NCBI GenBank assembly: GCA_026004875.1
Contig: BPJZ01000016.1
Location: 1-64,000 of the forward strand
DNA length: 64,000 nt
Direction: 5' to 3'
Origin: Candidatus Poribacteria bacterium
GTDB lineage: Bacteria; Poribacteria; WGA-4E; GCA-2687025
Shown here piece after piece: positions 36,684 through 45,572 of the stretch. Made by a program: the position numbers and the translations under genes. Below the pieces are notes generated by a model that saw nothing but the letters and a program-made list of their open reading frames with translations, had not been told where the DNA came from and ran no database searches. Each line of letters starts with the position of its first letter. The stretch's first letter is position 1.

Positions 36684-38756
36684 TTATTTTTCGTTCTGGC
36701 TCCGGAGCTGTTCCAGTAGCCGATCCTGTAACTCGCGCGGCACTTCCTGATAGTGGGAGAAGCTCATCGTGAAGGAGCCGCGGGCACTGGTTAGCGACTT
36801 AAGGTCGGTCTGATAGCGGGACAGCTCGGCCAGTGGGATCAGAGCGTGGATTAACTGGCGCTTGCCGACCTGCTCCATTCCGACCACGGCGCCGCGACGA
36901 CCGTTGATATCGCCGATCACGTCCCCCATGTTCTCTTCGGGGCAGAGGATGTCCACCTTCATGATCGGCTCCAAGAGCACCGGCGCGGCCTGCTGAAAGG
37001 CTCGAATGAACGCTTCCCGCCCGGCGATCTGGAAGGCGATGTCTTTGGAGTCCACCGGGTGGGTCTTGCCGTCCACCAGCCGAACCCGCACGTCCACAAT
37101 CGGGAAGCCGGCTAGGATTCCTTCCTTCATGACGTTTTGGATTCCCTTGTCGACGCTGGGCCGGAACTGCTGATCGATGGCTCCGCCGAAGATCTCGTCC
37201 ACGAACTCGTATCCGCCGCCGCGCGGCAACGGTTCGATCGTGATCACCACCTTGGCGTACTGGCCGGCGCCTCCGGTCTGTTTTTTGTGGGTGTACTCGA
37301 CGTTTTGCACCGGCTTGGTGATCGTCTCCCGATAGGCCACCTTGGGGGGTGCCGTTCGGGCGCCCGCGTTGAACTTTCGCTTGGCGCGGGCCAGCATGAT
37401 GGTCAGGTGCTGATCTCCCAAGCCAGAGACGGTCATCTCCTTGGTGTCCTCGTTTCGCTGAACGACGAAGGTCGGGTCCTCCTCGTGAAGCCGCTGAAGG
37501 GCCGACATCAGCCGCTCGTCATCCCCCTCCCGCTCCGGGAAGACGGCCAACGTATAGGTCGGCTTGGAGAACTCGATCGGCGGCAGGAGCAACGGGTTGT
37601 CCGGCGCCGCCAGCGTGTCGCCGGTTCGGGTGATCTCCAACTTGGCCACCGCGCCGATGTCGCCGGCGACGATCTCCGGAGCCTCGAGATGCTCCTTTCC
37701 GTGGGGCCAGTAGAGCTTGTTGATCCGCTCCTCGCTCTTTTGGGTCACGTTCCGGACTACGCCGGGGCGGAGCGTTCCTGAGAAGACTCGGAACAACGAC
37801 ATCCGTCCGGAGAACGGATCGAAGATCGTCTTGAAGACACGAGCGACTAACGGGCCGCTCGGGTCGCCGGTCAACTCGACCGGTTCCTCGCCGCGAAACG
37901 CGGTCACCTTCCGCTCTGCAGCCGAAGGGAAGCAGTTGACGATGAAGTCCAAGACAGCGCTCACCCCGATTCCTGTGTCCGGCGAGCAGCAGAGCGCAGG
38001 CACCAGGGTTCCCTCCTGGAAGGCCGCTCGGAGGCCCCGAGCCAACTCCTGATCGGAAAGCGTGCCCGCTTCGAGGTACTTCTCGATCAGCTCGTCGTCC
38101 GATTCGGCGGCCGCCTCGACCAGGAGCTCCCGCGCCTCCTCCGCGACACCGCTCAGGTCGTCGGGGATCTCGCTTTCGGTCACGGTCTTTCCGTCCTCGC
38201 CGTACAGGAGCGCCTTCATTCGGACCAGGTCCACCACGCCCTTGAAGTCGGCCCCCATCCCGACGGGCAGGTGCACCCGTACCGGCCGGACGCCGAAGTT
38301 CTCCTCGACGCTGGCTAGAGCCTTTTCAAAGTCGGCGTTCTCGCCGTCCAGGTGGTTGACAACAAACGCTCGGGGGAGTCCAAACCGCTCGACGGTGTCC
38401 CAGATCCGCTCGGTACCGCCCTCCACGCCGTGCTCCCCATGGAGGAGGATCACGACGGCATCGCCGGCGCTCAGCGCCGACTCCAGCTCGCCGAAGAACT
38501 CCTCGTAGCCCGGCGTGTCCAGCAGATTCACCTTGTGGTCGCGCCACTCGGCAATGCAGGGGGTCACCGAGAGCGTCGTCTTCCGGGCGATCTCATCCGG
38601 ATCGAAGTCCGAAACCGTCGTCCCCGCCTGAACGCTCCCCAGTTGACGAACGGCACCGGCGGTGTACAACGCCGCCTCGATGAACTTCGTCTTTCCCACC
38701 TTCGCGTGAGCCGCCACAACTACGTTCCGAATTCGGTCGCTGGTGTACTGTTTCAT
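36684..38756 (-). CDS. Elongation factor G-like protein, EF-G-2 type
   Basis: 690 residues with all five EF-G domains, but divergent G motifs: P-loop AHAKVGKT (canonical AHIDAGKTT), G2 RKTTLSV, G3 DTPGYEEF (canonical DTPGHVDF; the catalytic His is Tyr), G4 NHLD (canonical NKMD). This pattern matches the second EF-G of Thermus and relatives rather than the translocase FusA. Domain IV has KQTGGAGQYAKVVITIEPLP and domain V is intact. It is monocistronic, behind a near-consensus promoter with a leader of about 160 bases. Role unknown; GTP hydrolysis is probably slow. Confidence 0.88.
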   Translation of the reverse strand: MKQYTSDRIRNVVVAAHAKVGKTKFIEAALYTAGAVRQLGSVQAGTTVSDFDPDEIARKTTLSVTPCIAEWRDHKVNLLDTPGYEEFFGELESALSAGDAVVILLHGEHGVEGGTERIWDTVERFGLPRAFVVNHLDGENADFEKALASVEENFGVRPVRVHLPVGMGADFKGVVDLVRMKALLYGEDGKTVTESEIPDDLSGVAEEARELLVEAAAESDDELIEKYLEAGTLSDQELARGLRAAFQEGTLVPALCCSPDTGIGVSAVLDFIVNCFPSAAERKVTAFRGEEPVELTGDPSGPLVARVFKTIFDPFSGRMSLFRVFSGTLRPGVVRNVTQKSEERINKLYWPHGKEHLEAPEIVAGDIGAVAKLEITRTGDTLAAPDNPLLLPPIEFSKPTYTLAVFPEREGDDERLMSALQRLHEEDPTFVVQRNEDTKEMTVSGLGDQHLTIMLARAKRKFNAGARTAPPKVAYRETITKPVQNVEYTHKKQTGGAGQYAKVVITIEPLPRGGGYEFVDEIFGGAIDQQFRPSVDKGIQNVMKEGILAGFPIVDVRVRLVDGKTHPVDSKDIAFQIAGREAFIRAFQQAAPVLLEPIMKVDILCPEENMGDVIGDINGRRGAVVGMEQVGKRQLIHALIPLAELSRYQTDLKSLTSARGSFTMSFSHYQEVPRELQDRLLEQLRSQNEK

Positions 38757-38790
38757 AAGGTGCGGCTTCCTCCCTGACTTCCTGCTGCTT

Positions 38791-38806
38791 GCCCTTATTT
38801 AAGGGC
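38791..38806 (-). promoter_or_regulatory. Leader stem-loop before the EF-G-2 gene
   Basis: GCCCTT-AATA-AAGGGC palindrome in the 5' leader, about 40 bases upstream of the ATG. It is not followed by a T-run, so it is not a terminator; it could fold near the ribosome binding site GGGAGG. Function unknown. Confidence 0.35.
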
Positions 38807-38921
38807 AGAACCCTTCTCTTGAAGACGTTCTGAGACTCCGATCGGCCCCTGAAAACGGGAAATCGCCTCGCTTCTCTCAACAGCTTCGATCTTGCAAGCC
38901 CCTGCTTGCCGACGCCTAGGG

Positions 38922-38950
38922 AGTATACGCAACGGTCAGGAACGTGTCAA
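38922..38950 (-). promoter_or_regulatory. Near-consensus sigma-70 promoter for EF-G-2
   Basis: Minus-strand TTGACA (38950-38945), 17-base spacer, then TATACT (38927-38922). It is the strongest promoter match seen in the window. Transcription would begin about 160 bases before the ATG at 38756. Confidence 0.8.
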
Positions 38951-39173
38951 GGCGCCCGTCGCACTCGCTCGCCCCTCCGGGGCCTGGAGTCCCCTTTTAC
39001 TTGTCGGGACCTCTTTGCTCATGGCACGATTTGCTTGGCCCGGAGGAACCTTTGCTAAAAGGTTGTCCTTTCTCGATCGGTGGCGGTAGCTTCTTCTTGC
39101 AGCGCAGGTTCGCCTGCAGCCCTAAGGCCGTCTGGGCTCAAGGACCACAACCCCAAAGAGGAAGGCAGAGCGC
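38951..39173. other. Gap before the DedA-like gene; no gene found
   Basis: With the EF-G-2 leader this makes a 417-base gap. A hairpin with a UUCG tetraloop (GCAGG-TTCG-CCTGC, 39104-39117) and a second hairpin (AACCTT/AAGGTT, 39047-39064) are present. No coding potential beyond a 22-codon frame without a ribosome-binding site. The hairpins would be in the DedA leader. Confidence 0.4.
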
Positions 39174-39800
39174 TTGCCTCGCGAAGAGCTCATTCTGCTG
39201 TTGCTCCTCTTTTTGGTCACGCTGGGCGATCATGCCGGCGTGCCCAACCTCTATGTGCTGACGATGATCCTCGCCGAAGGGAAGGGTCTCCACCCGACTC
39301 TGATCTTCCTGGTCGCCTTTAGCAGTATATTCCTTTATGAGCTTGTTCTTTACCTCCTTGGGCGATGGGCCCGAACCCATCCGCTGGGGAACAGCCGCCC
39401 GTTCCGATATCTGTTTTTGAGCACGAAGGCGGTCAGCCGGCTGTTAACCGAGCGAGTTGCCCTCTGGTTGATCTTTGGGCGGTTTGTCGCCTTTGTCGGG
39501 CTGTACATCCCCTTTGCCGCCGGACAGATGGGGACACGGGCTTGGGTCTTTCTCCTCTGCAGCGTTTTTGGGACCGCCCTTCAACTGACCGCCTACGGCA
39601 TCCCTGCTTACCTGTTGGGCAAACCCTTCGAGGGGATCATCCAACGCGTTCCGCTGGTCTGGATTTCGCTGTTGGTCCTGCTGGCCGTTGCGCTGATCCA
39701 GGCGATCGTTTGGTACCCGCCGCGCTCGCCGCAAACGGCTTCAGCCGATCCTTCACGAGCGCTCAGGAGGGGAGGAATGAGGCGATCGCGTGGAGGATAA
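39174..39800 (+). CDS. DedA/VTT-domain membrane protein
   Basis: 208 residues, about five membrane segments. FGRFVAFVGLYIPFAAGQMG is the VTT-domain motif (G-R-F...G...G-x-x-x-M). TTG 39174 is chosen for the GAGGAAGG nine bases before; no ATG precedes the first helix. DedA proteins are proposed polyprenyl-phosphate or phospholipid transporters or scramblases. The basic tail GGMRRSRGG overlaps the convergent YggT gene. Confidence 0.7.
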   Translation: MPREELILLLLLFLVTLGDHAGVPNLYVLTMILAEGKGLHPTLIFLVAFSSIFLYELVLYLLGRWARTHPLGNSRPFRYLFLSTKAVSRLLTERVALWLIFGRFVAFVGLYIPFAAGQMGTRAWVFLLCSVFGTALQLTAYGIPAYLLGKPFEGIIQRVPLVWISLLVLLAVALIQAIVWYPPRSPQTASADPSRALRRGGMRRSRGG

Positions 39801-40041
39801 AAAAGCCCACCATCGGCGAAAAGTCCAATCCGATCCGCATCGTCAGGGGCATTAGGAGGGCGCGAATGGGGGCCAAAAACGGATCGGTCAACCGGTGAAG
39901 CAGCTCCTGAAAGCGATGAACGCTCGGATGGCCCCCACCTCCGATAGTAAACCAGGAGAGCAACACGCTCAGAAGGATCAGCCAACTATAAAGCTCGATC
40001 GCTAACCGAGCCAGCCGCAAAATCGGTCCGAGGATCTCCAT
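39763..40041 (-). CDS. YggT family membrane protein
   Basis: 92 residues with two hydrophobic hairpins. HRFQELLHRLTDPFLAPIRA, then IGLDFSPMVGFFILH, is the YGGT domain. ATG 40041 is immediately upstream of the first helix. Its 3' end overlaps the convergent DedA gene by 38 bases. It lies 3 bases downstream of the pentaheme cytochrome stop on the same strand, so they may be cotranscribed. Function unknown. Confidence 0.88.
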   Translation of the reverse strand: MEILGPILRLARLAIELYSWLILLSVLLSWFTIGGGGHPSVHRFQELLHRLTDPFLAPIRALLMPLTMRIGLDFSPMVGFFILHAIASFLPS

Positions 40042-40044
40042 CGT

Positions 40045-41061
40045 CTAGGATTCGCGCTCCAAGGTGAGTTCCGCAATTAAGATGCCCTCCGGCTCCTCAA
40101 CGAGTCCGTCTCCCGACGCGTTGACGATAACCCGATGGTACCGTAGCTCCACTCGAATTGTCCCGGTGATGCCCTCCAGCGGAAAGCGTCGCTCGACCGT
40201 CTGGCCGGAAGGGATCCGATTGTTCCGCTCGTAGCTAAATCGCTCCTCACCCAATAGTTGCTCCCTCGCGAAGACCCGCAAAACCGCCGTCCGATGGGCC
40301 CCACCGGGGAAGAGGTGCCCGGCCTGGTTCTCTACCTGAGCGATCAGGACGTTCCCCTCGATCCGCGCCTGAAGAACGGCGGCCATCTGGACGAACTCCG
40401 GCACATGAGCCCCAGGAAAGGAGTGGTCGCCGTACCAGCGCTGCGGCTTCTCTTGGTACTCATCGGCCAACCACCCCTTGCGCGGCTCCATGTGACAGGC
40501 CTGACAAGGAAACTCGCTTTGGCCGTAAGGGCCCTCCTTCCAGGAGTTGTACTGGTCGAACTCCGCCAGCCCGCCGTGGCAGGAGGCGCAGACCTCCGCG
40601 GTCTGATAGGCCGGATTGGCGATCGAGTCGTGGCCAGGAGAGTCCACCTCATAGGGGCCGTGCATCGCCCAGTCGTCGGCGTGGGGGTCCTGGTGGCAGG
40701 TGATGCAGGTCACGCCGGCCTCCCGCACCTCATCCCGCAGGGCCGGCTCGTTGCCCAGCCCGGTCCGTAGGATCAGGTCCGGCGCATGACAGCTCAAACA
40801 CTCGGTCCGCGTGTAGTTAGCCGAGGCGACCCGAAACGTCTCGCTTCGCCACGCCTGAGCGTGCCGAGATTGTTCCCACTGAAGGTAGATCGTGCGATGA
40901 CAGGTGCCACAGGTCTCATAGTCGGCATGAAAGGAGACGATCTCCTCCGGAATCGGCGCCGGGGCCGAAGGCGCCGGCGTCGGCCCGCCCCCTCGACACC
41001 CAAACCAGAAGGCCGCATAACCCAGCACCCACAAAACCCCGACTGCCCGTCGTAGCGCCAT
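40045..41061 (-). CDS. Pentaheme cytochrome c lipoprotein
   Basis: 338 residues. ATG 41061 gives a lipoprotein signal ending AAFWFGC, then a Pro/Ala spacer and five CxxCH heme sites (CGTCH, CLSCH, CITCH, CASCH, CQACH). The order and spacing resemble the cytochrome c554/hydroxylamine-oxidoreductase-like family. The C-terminal third is a beta-rich domain (LFPGGAHRTAVLRVFAREQL) without heme. It could pass electrons to or from nitrate/nitrite enzymes; the nitrate cluster is nearby but on the other strand. Confidence 0.88.
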   Translation of the reverse strand: MALRRAVGVLWVLGYAAFWFGCRGGGPTPAPSAPAPIPEEIVSFHADYETCGTCHRTIYLQWEQSRHAQAWRSETFRVASANYTRTECLSCHAPDLILRTGLGNEPALRDEVREAGVTCITCHQDPHADDWAMHGPYEVDSPGHDSIANPAYQTAEVCASCHGGLAEFDQYNSWKEGPYGQSEFPCQACHMEPRKGWLADEYQEKPQRWYGDHSFPGAHVPEFVQMAAVLQARIEGNVLIAQVENQAGHLFPGGAHRTAVLRVFAREQLLGEERFSYERNNRIPSGQTVERRFPLEGITGTIRVELRYHRVIVNASGDGLVEEPEGILIAELTLERES

Positions 41062-41169
41062 ATTGCCGCACAAACCTCCTCCCCGTGACCAGCATCTTCC
41101 CCAGCAGGATAAGGAAAGCCGGTCCACAACTGCAACCCCCGGGACAGACAGCTCGTCTAAAAAACGGAC

Positions 41170-42135
41170 CTACTCCAACGGCAGGGTTTTAAACCACTCA
41201 ACGAAACGAGCGATCCCTTCCTCAAACGGAACGCGTGGCGCGTACCCTAACAGTCGCTTCGCCTTGGAGAGATCCGCATAGGTGATCGGCATGTCCCCCG
41301 GATTGGGAGGAAGATACCGGCGGAGCGCCTTCCTCCCCAAGTGTTGCTCCAGAAGCTCGATCACACGGTTTAACGGCACGGTGCGGCTGTTGCCCAGATT
41401 GATGATCTCATAGCGAAAGGGGCGCTCCAGCGCCGCGATCACCCCGTCCACGATGTCGTCAATGTAGGTGTAATCGCGCGCGGCGGTCCCATCCCCTAGG
41501 ATCGGAACCTCCTCCCCCCGCGCGATCAGGCGGGCAAACTTGTGGATCACCAGGTCGGGACGAAGCCGAGGACCGTAAGCGCTGAAAAATCGAGTAACTG
41601 TGATCTGCATCCCGTAAAGATGGGCGTAGGTGTGGGCAAGAATCTCCGCGGCCCGCTTGGAAGCCCCATAAGGCTGCAAAGGACGGTCCGCCGGATGCTC
41701 CTCGGAGAACGGAACGGGCGCCCGCCCGTAGACCGAAGAAGAGCTGCCAAATACCATCTGCCGAACTTCTGCCCGGCGCATCGCCTCCAGAAGCTGCAGC
41801 GTCCCCGAAAGATTGATTGAAAAATACGTCTCCGGGTCTCGGATCGAAGCGCGCACCCCGGCCCGCGCGGCCAGGTGGATCACCGCCTCGATCGGCTCGG
41901 AGCGTAACAGCTCAAGGAGCGCTTCGCCGTTTCGGATGTCGGCATCCTCAAACCGGAACTCCGGCGAGCGGAGCAGCTTGGCCAGATGGCTCTCCTTCTG
42001 CTGCCGATCGTAGTACGGATCGAAGTTGTCCACTCCGATCACCCGCACCCCTTCTTGGACCAACCGCTCGGCAACGTGCGAGCCGATAAACCCCGCGCAG
42101 CCGGTCACCAGCACCCGTTGAGGCAGCTCTGCCAC
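41170..42135 (-). CDS. NAD-dependent sugar-nucleotide epimerase (UDP-glucuronate/UDP-glucose 4-epimerase-like)
   Basis: 321 residues, GTG start with AAAGGGGGG. The Rossmann loop is VLVTGCAGFIGSHVAERLVQ. The catalytic triad is Ser in FGSSSSVYGR with Tyr and Lys in PYGASKRAAEILA. IHLAARAGVRASIRDP and the C-terminal RDYTYIDDIVDGV are typical of UDP-glucuronate 4-epimerases. It would supply a uronic or galactose-type nucleotide sugar for envelope glycans. The nearest nitrate genes are divergent. Confidence 0.92.
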   Translation of the reverse strand: MAELPQRVLVTGCAGFIGSHVAERLVQEGVRVIGVDNFDPYYDRQQKESHLAKLLRSPEFRFEDADIRNGEALLELLRSEPIEAVIHLAARAGVRASIRDPETYFSINLSGTLQLLEAMRRAEVRQMVFGSSSSVYGRAPVPFSEEHPADRPLQPYGASKRAAEILAHTYAHLYGMQITVTRFFSAYGPRLRPDLVIHKFARLIARGEEVPILGDGTAARDYTYIDDIVDGVIAALERPFRYEIINLGNSRTVPLNRVIELLEQHLGRKALRRYLPPNPGDMPITYADLSKAKRLLGYAPRVPFEEGIARFVEWFKTLPLE

Positions 42136-42296
42136 CGTTTCCCCCCTTTCGCCTGATCCGAGAACGCTGCTTGCAAAGCGTAACGCCTTTCCCCGAAGAA
42201 GAAAAAGGGAGGATTCTGGGGCGTCGCTCTTTCTTTCTTTGAGATCGTCGGTTACCCTTAATCAGGAATCATGAGTCGGGAGTCTCTTTCTCGACT

Positions 42297-42330
42297 TTTT
42301 CAATAAGCGAGATTGTGATTATAATCACAA
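42297..42330 (+). promoter_or_regulatory. Promoter with CRP/FNR-family palindromic operator over the -10 box
   Basis: A perfect 18-base palindrome TTGTGATTATAATCACAA (42313-42330) fits the TTGTGA-N6-TCACAA form of CRP/FNR-family sites, notably HcpR. Its centre contains TATAAT (42320-42325), with TTTTCA (42297-42302) 17 bases upstream. If both are used, a regulator bound here would block the promoter. Confidence 0.7.
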
Positions 42331-42335
42331 GCGCT

Positions 42336-42485
42336 GGCCGTGGGAAGGAGAAGCGCGAAAGCGCCCCGTTTGGGCTGCCGGGACGCCTCCTAAGGAGAGA
42401 GAGGATCGGAACATGAAAACAAGCTTGTTGTTCGTCTCACCTTCGCTCACAGGACCTCTAAACCGTTAGGGGAAAGGAGACAGCC
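42336..42485 (+). promoter_or_regulatory. Structured leader of the ric-napA operon
   Basis: The 350-base gap before ric holds the operator and this leader. Visible foldings are GCGC-GAAA-GCGC (42353-42364, GNRA loop), GCCC/GGGC (42363-42375, overlapping the first stem) and CTCC-TAA-GGAG (42387-42397), which hides the ribosome-binding site of a short frame at 42413. I cannot match it to a known riboswitch; the molybdenum-cofactor motif is one candidate to test. Confidence 0.4.
42413..42469 (+). CDS. Possible 18-residue leader peptide upstream of ric
   Basis: ATG 42413 follows GAGAGAGGAT. It encodes MKTSLLFVSPSLTGPLNR and stops 16 bases before the ric GTG. It may be a true leader peptide or chance. 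Confidence 0.3.
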   Translation: MKTSLLFVSPSLTGPLNR

Positions 42486-43238
42486 GTGCACATCGAGGCG
42501 AGCGTTCCAATCGGGGAGCTGGCGGTTCGGATTCCCGGGGCTCTCGACGTGTTCGAGCGGTACCGTCTGGACTACTGTTGCCACGGGAGCCGGTCCCTAG
42601 AGGAGGCCTGCGCTCAGCGCGGCGTGCCGTTGGCAACGGTTCTCCAAGAGCTCAGGGAGGCCGCAGAGCGCTCGGCCCAGGAGGAGAGGACGACCAACTG
42701 GGATCGGGTTTCGCTCCGGGAGCTCTGCCGCCACATCGTCGCTGAGCATCACGCCTACCTGCGTGCCGAGCTGCCCCGTCTGGAACCTTACCTGCAAAAG
42801 ATCGCCCGTGTACATAGGGAACGGCATCCGGAGCTCGTGGAGCTGTGCCGCCTCTTCCAGGAGCTGAGCGAAGAGATTCGTCACCACCTCCGGGAAGAGG
42901 AGGAGGGCCTCTTTCCCCAGGCCGTCCGAACGGAGACGGCATTAGCGATCGGCGAAGCGGCTTCCCTCCAGCCGATCGCCCAGGCGATCGAGGAACGCGA
43001 AAGAGAACACGAACGCGCAGGCGCCCTCCTTGACAGCATCCGCCGGCTGTTGGATGATTACACCGTCCCCGAAGACGCCTGTCCAACCTACCGGCACGTG
43101 CTCGAGTCGCTGGAGCGTCTGGAAAGGGATATGCACCGTCATATCCATCTGGAGAACAACGTGCTCCACCCTCGGCTGCGGCGACTGGACACCTTGTTGG
43201 CTTCGGGGACCGAGGAGCTCTCGGTGCCTTTGAGGTGA
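42486..43238 (+). CDS. ric: Iron-sulfur cluster repair di-iron protein (RIC, ScdA/YtfE family)
   Basis: 250 residues, GTG start with AAAGGAG. The N-terminal ScdA domain is LDVFERYRLDYCCHGSRSLE (the CC pair of the family). A hemerythrin-like bundle follows with His/Glu ligands in HHAYLRAELPRL, HHLREEEEGLFPQ, REHERAG and HRHIHLENNVLHPRL. These proteins repair Fe-S clusters after nitric oxide or oxidative damage. It is the first gene of an apparent operon with napA and lies behind a CRP/FNR-type palindrome. Confidence 0.92.
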   Translation: MHIEASVPIGELAVRIPGALDVFERYRLDYCCHGSRSLEEACAQRGVPLATVLQELREAAERSAQEERTTNWDRVSLRELCRHIVAEHHAYLRAELPRLEPYLQKIARVHRERHPELVELCRLFQELSEEIRHHLREEEEGLFPQAVRTETALAIGEAASLQPIAQAIEEREREHERAGALLDSIRRLLDDYTVPEDACPTYRHVLESLERLERDMHRHIHLENNVLHPRLRRLDTLLASGTEELSVPLR

Positions 43239-43259
43239 GGGGCATTCAAGGAGGGGATC

Positions 43260-45572
43260 ATGTCCGAACCTCGTGAGGAGCGCTATACTCACGGCCTTTC
43301 GCGTCGCGAACTGCTTAAGCTGATCGGTATGGCCTCCGGGATGGTGATCACCGGCCCCATCTCCGCTCATGGCGGGTTGGGGAGTCTTTGGCGCCGCCAG
43401 CCGGTGGTGCCAGTGGACGAGTGGCACAAAGGAGTCTGCCGCTTTTGCGGCACCGGCTGCGGCGTGATGATCGGGGTCAAAGACGGTCGTATCGTGGACG
43501 TGAAGGGCGACGAGTACGCCCACAACAAGGGGCGCCTTTGCATCAAGGGGATTCTCAACCGAGACATTCTCTACACCAGCGATCGAGCGTTATATCCGAT
43601 GATCCGGCACAACGGCGAGCTGAAACGGGCCACCTGGGACGAAGCGATGGAGCTGATCGTCGCTCGATTTCAGGAGGCGATCCAGCAGTACGGCCCGGAC
43701 AGCGTCGCCTTTTACGGGAGCGGCCAGCTCTTTACCGAGGAGTCCTACACAGCGAATAAGCTGTTCAAGGCGGGAATCGGAACCAACAACGTTGAGGGGA
43801 ACCCCCGGCTCTGTATGGCCTCCGCCGCAGTTGGATACCTCTCGGTCTTCGGCAAGGACGAACCGGCGGGCTGTTACGAAGATATCGACCACGCCGACTG
43901 TTTCTTTATTACCGGCTCGAACACTGCCGACTGCCACCCGATCATCTGGGAACGGGTGATGGACCGGAAGCGGGCCCATCCGGAGACCTACCTCATCGTC
44001 GTAGACCCGCGCCGGACTCGAACGGCAAAGCACGCGGACCTGCATCTGCCCATCTATCCGGGCACCGATGTGGCCCTCTACAACGCGATGATCCATGAGT
44101 TTATCCGACTGGGCCGAATCGATCAGGAGATGGTCCAAGAGTATCTCACCTTTCGACGAGGCGAGGAGACGGTCACCTTTGAGGCCCTCCGGGCCCACGT
44201 TCAGAAGTACTCGCCGGAGCGGGTGGCGGACCTTTGCGGTGTTCCTGCCGATCTGATTCGCCAAGCCGCCTATCGCTTCGCGACGGCCCGTGCGACGATG
44301 TCCCTTTGGACGATGGGCATCAACCAGCAATCGCAGGGAACGGCGGCTAACCGGCTGTTGAATGCAATGCACCTGTTGACCGGGCACTTTGGGCGTCCGG
44401 GAGCGACTTCGTTTTCGATCACCGGCCAGCCCAACGCGGGCGGAGGCGTCCGGGACACTGGGGCGCTGGCCCACGCGCTGCCCAACAGTCGGCTGGTGAC
44501 CAATCCCGAGCACCGCGCCGAGATGGAGAAGCTCTGGGGCGTGCCTCCCGGCACCATCAACCCTAAGCCGGGCTACCACACAATCGCACTGTTCCAGGCG
44601 ATGGAGCGCGGGGACGTCAAGTGCGTCCTGTGCTTCTGCACCAATCCAGGGCAATCGCTGCCCAACGTCGAGCGGTATCGCGAAGCGATTCGGAACACCT
44701 TCTTCGTCGCTGTGGACGCCTTCCACCCGACGCGAACGACGGAGCTCGCCTCGGTCGTCCTTCCCGCAGCCATGTGGACCGAAAAAGAAGGGGTCTTCAG
44801 CCAGTCCGAACGGCGATATCACTACGTTCCCAAGCTGGTCGATCCCCCCGGTGAGGCCCGAAGCGATTTGGAGATTCTGGTAGACTTCGCCGTCCGGATG
44901 GGCTACGGCGACTTAATCCGGGCCCGGACCCCCAAGGAGGTCTGGGACGAATGGCGACAGATCTCTGCCCATTCGCCCTATAACTTTGCGGGGATCACCT
45001 ATGAGCGGCTTAAGAAGGAGCGGGGCATCCTCTGGCCCTGTCCGACGGAGGAGCATCCGGGGACTCGCCGGCGCTACCTTCCCGGCGAGGACCCAATGGC
45101 TCAGGGGAACCGCCGGTTCGACTTTTACGGGCGGCCAGACGGGCGAGCCGTCGTCTGGTTGCACGACCAAGAGCCGTTCCAGGACCCGACCGATGCGGAG
45201 TATCCGCTGATCCTTTCGACGGGCCGCATCTACGAGCACTGGCACACGATGACGATCACAGGAAAGGTCCCTGCGCTGCGCTCGGTGCACCCGGAATGGT
45301 TGATGATCCATCCGTTGGACGCGGCGGAGTACGGCATCCAGGACGGCATGGAGGTGATCGTTAAGAGCCGACGGGGGGAGCAGAGCTTCCGGGCGTGGAT
45401 CACTGAGGAGGTGCGTCCTGGCGTCGTCTTTACGACCTTCCACTCGGCCAAGCGGCTGGTTAACCGCACGACCGCCGATATCGTAGACCCCTTCTCCAAG
45501 CAACCGGAGTTTAAGCGTTGTGCCGTCTCGGTGCGGCCCCAAGAAGGGAGTGAAACGGCCTATGAAGGCTAG
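43260..45572 (+). CDS. napA: Periplasmic nitrate reductase-like molybdoprotein (NapA type)
   Basis: 770 residues. The Tat signal is SRRELLKLIGMASGMV. The 4Fe-4S site is CRFCGTGCGVMIG with a later Cys in RLCIKG, and the molybdenum ligand Cys is in NPRLCMASAAVGYL (NapA ARHCMASAV). DEPAGCYEDIDHADCFFITG and RRTRTAKHADLHLP are NapA-like. The C-terminal molybdopterin-binding domain ends near RSVHPEWLMIHPLDAAEYG. It reduces nitrate to nitrite in the periplasm with bis-MGD; nitrate as substrate is a family inference. It overlaps the next gene by 11 bases. Confidence 0.92.
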   Translation: MSEPREERYTHGLSRRELLKLIGMASGMVITGPISAHGGLGSLWRRQPVVPVDEWHKGVCRFCGTGCGVMIGVKDGRIVDVKGDEYAHNKGRLCIKGILNRDILYTSDRALYPMIRHNGELKRATWDEAMELIVARFQEAIQQYGPDSVAFYGSGQLFTEESYTANKLFKAGIGTNNVEGNPRLCMASAAVGYLSVFGKDEPAGCYEDIDHADCFFITGSNTADCHPIIWERVMDRKRAHPETYLIVVDPRRTRTAKHADLHLPIYPGTDVALYNAMIHEFIRLGRIDQEMVQEYLTFRRGEETVTFEALRAHVQKYSPERVADLCGVPADLIRQAAYRFATARATMSLWTMGINQQSQGTAANRLLNAMHLLTGHFGRPGATSFSITGQPNAGGGVRDTGALAHALPNSRLVTNPEHRAEMEKLWGVPPGTINPKPGYHTIALFQAMERGDVKCVLCFCTNPGQSLPNVERYREAIRNTFFVAVDAFHPTRTTELASVVLPAAMWTEKEGVFSQSERRYHYVPKLVDPPGEARSDLEILVDFAVRMGYGDLIRARTPKEVWDEWRQISAHSPYNFAGITYERLKKERGILWPCPTEEHPGTRRRYLPGEDPMAQGNRRFDFYGRPDGRAVVWLHDQEPFQDPTDAEYPLILSTGRIYEHWHTMTITGKVPALRSVHPEWLMIHPLDAAEYGIQDGMEVIVKSRRGEQSFRAWITEEVRPGVVFTTFHSAKRLVNRTTADIVDPFSKQPEFKRCAVSVRPQEGSETAYEG

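Noticed and set aside
38892-39089. Small coding frame in the gap before the DedA gene
   Set aside because: No ribosome-binding site and composition like random GC-rich sequence.
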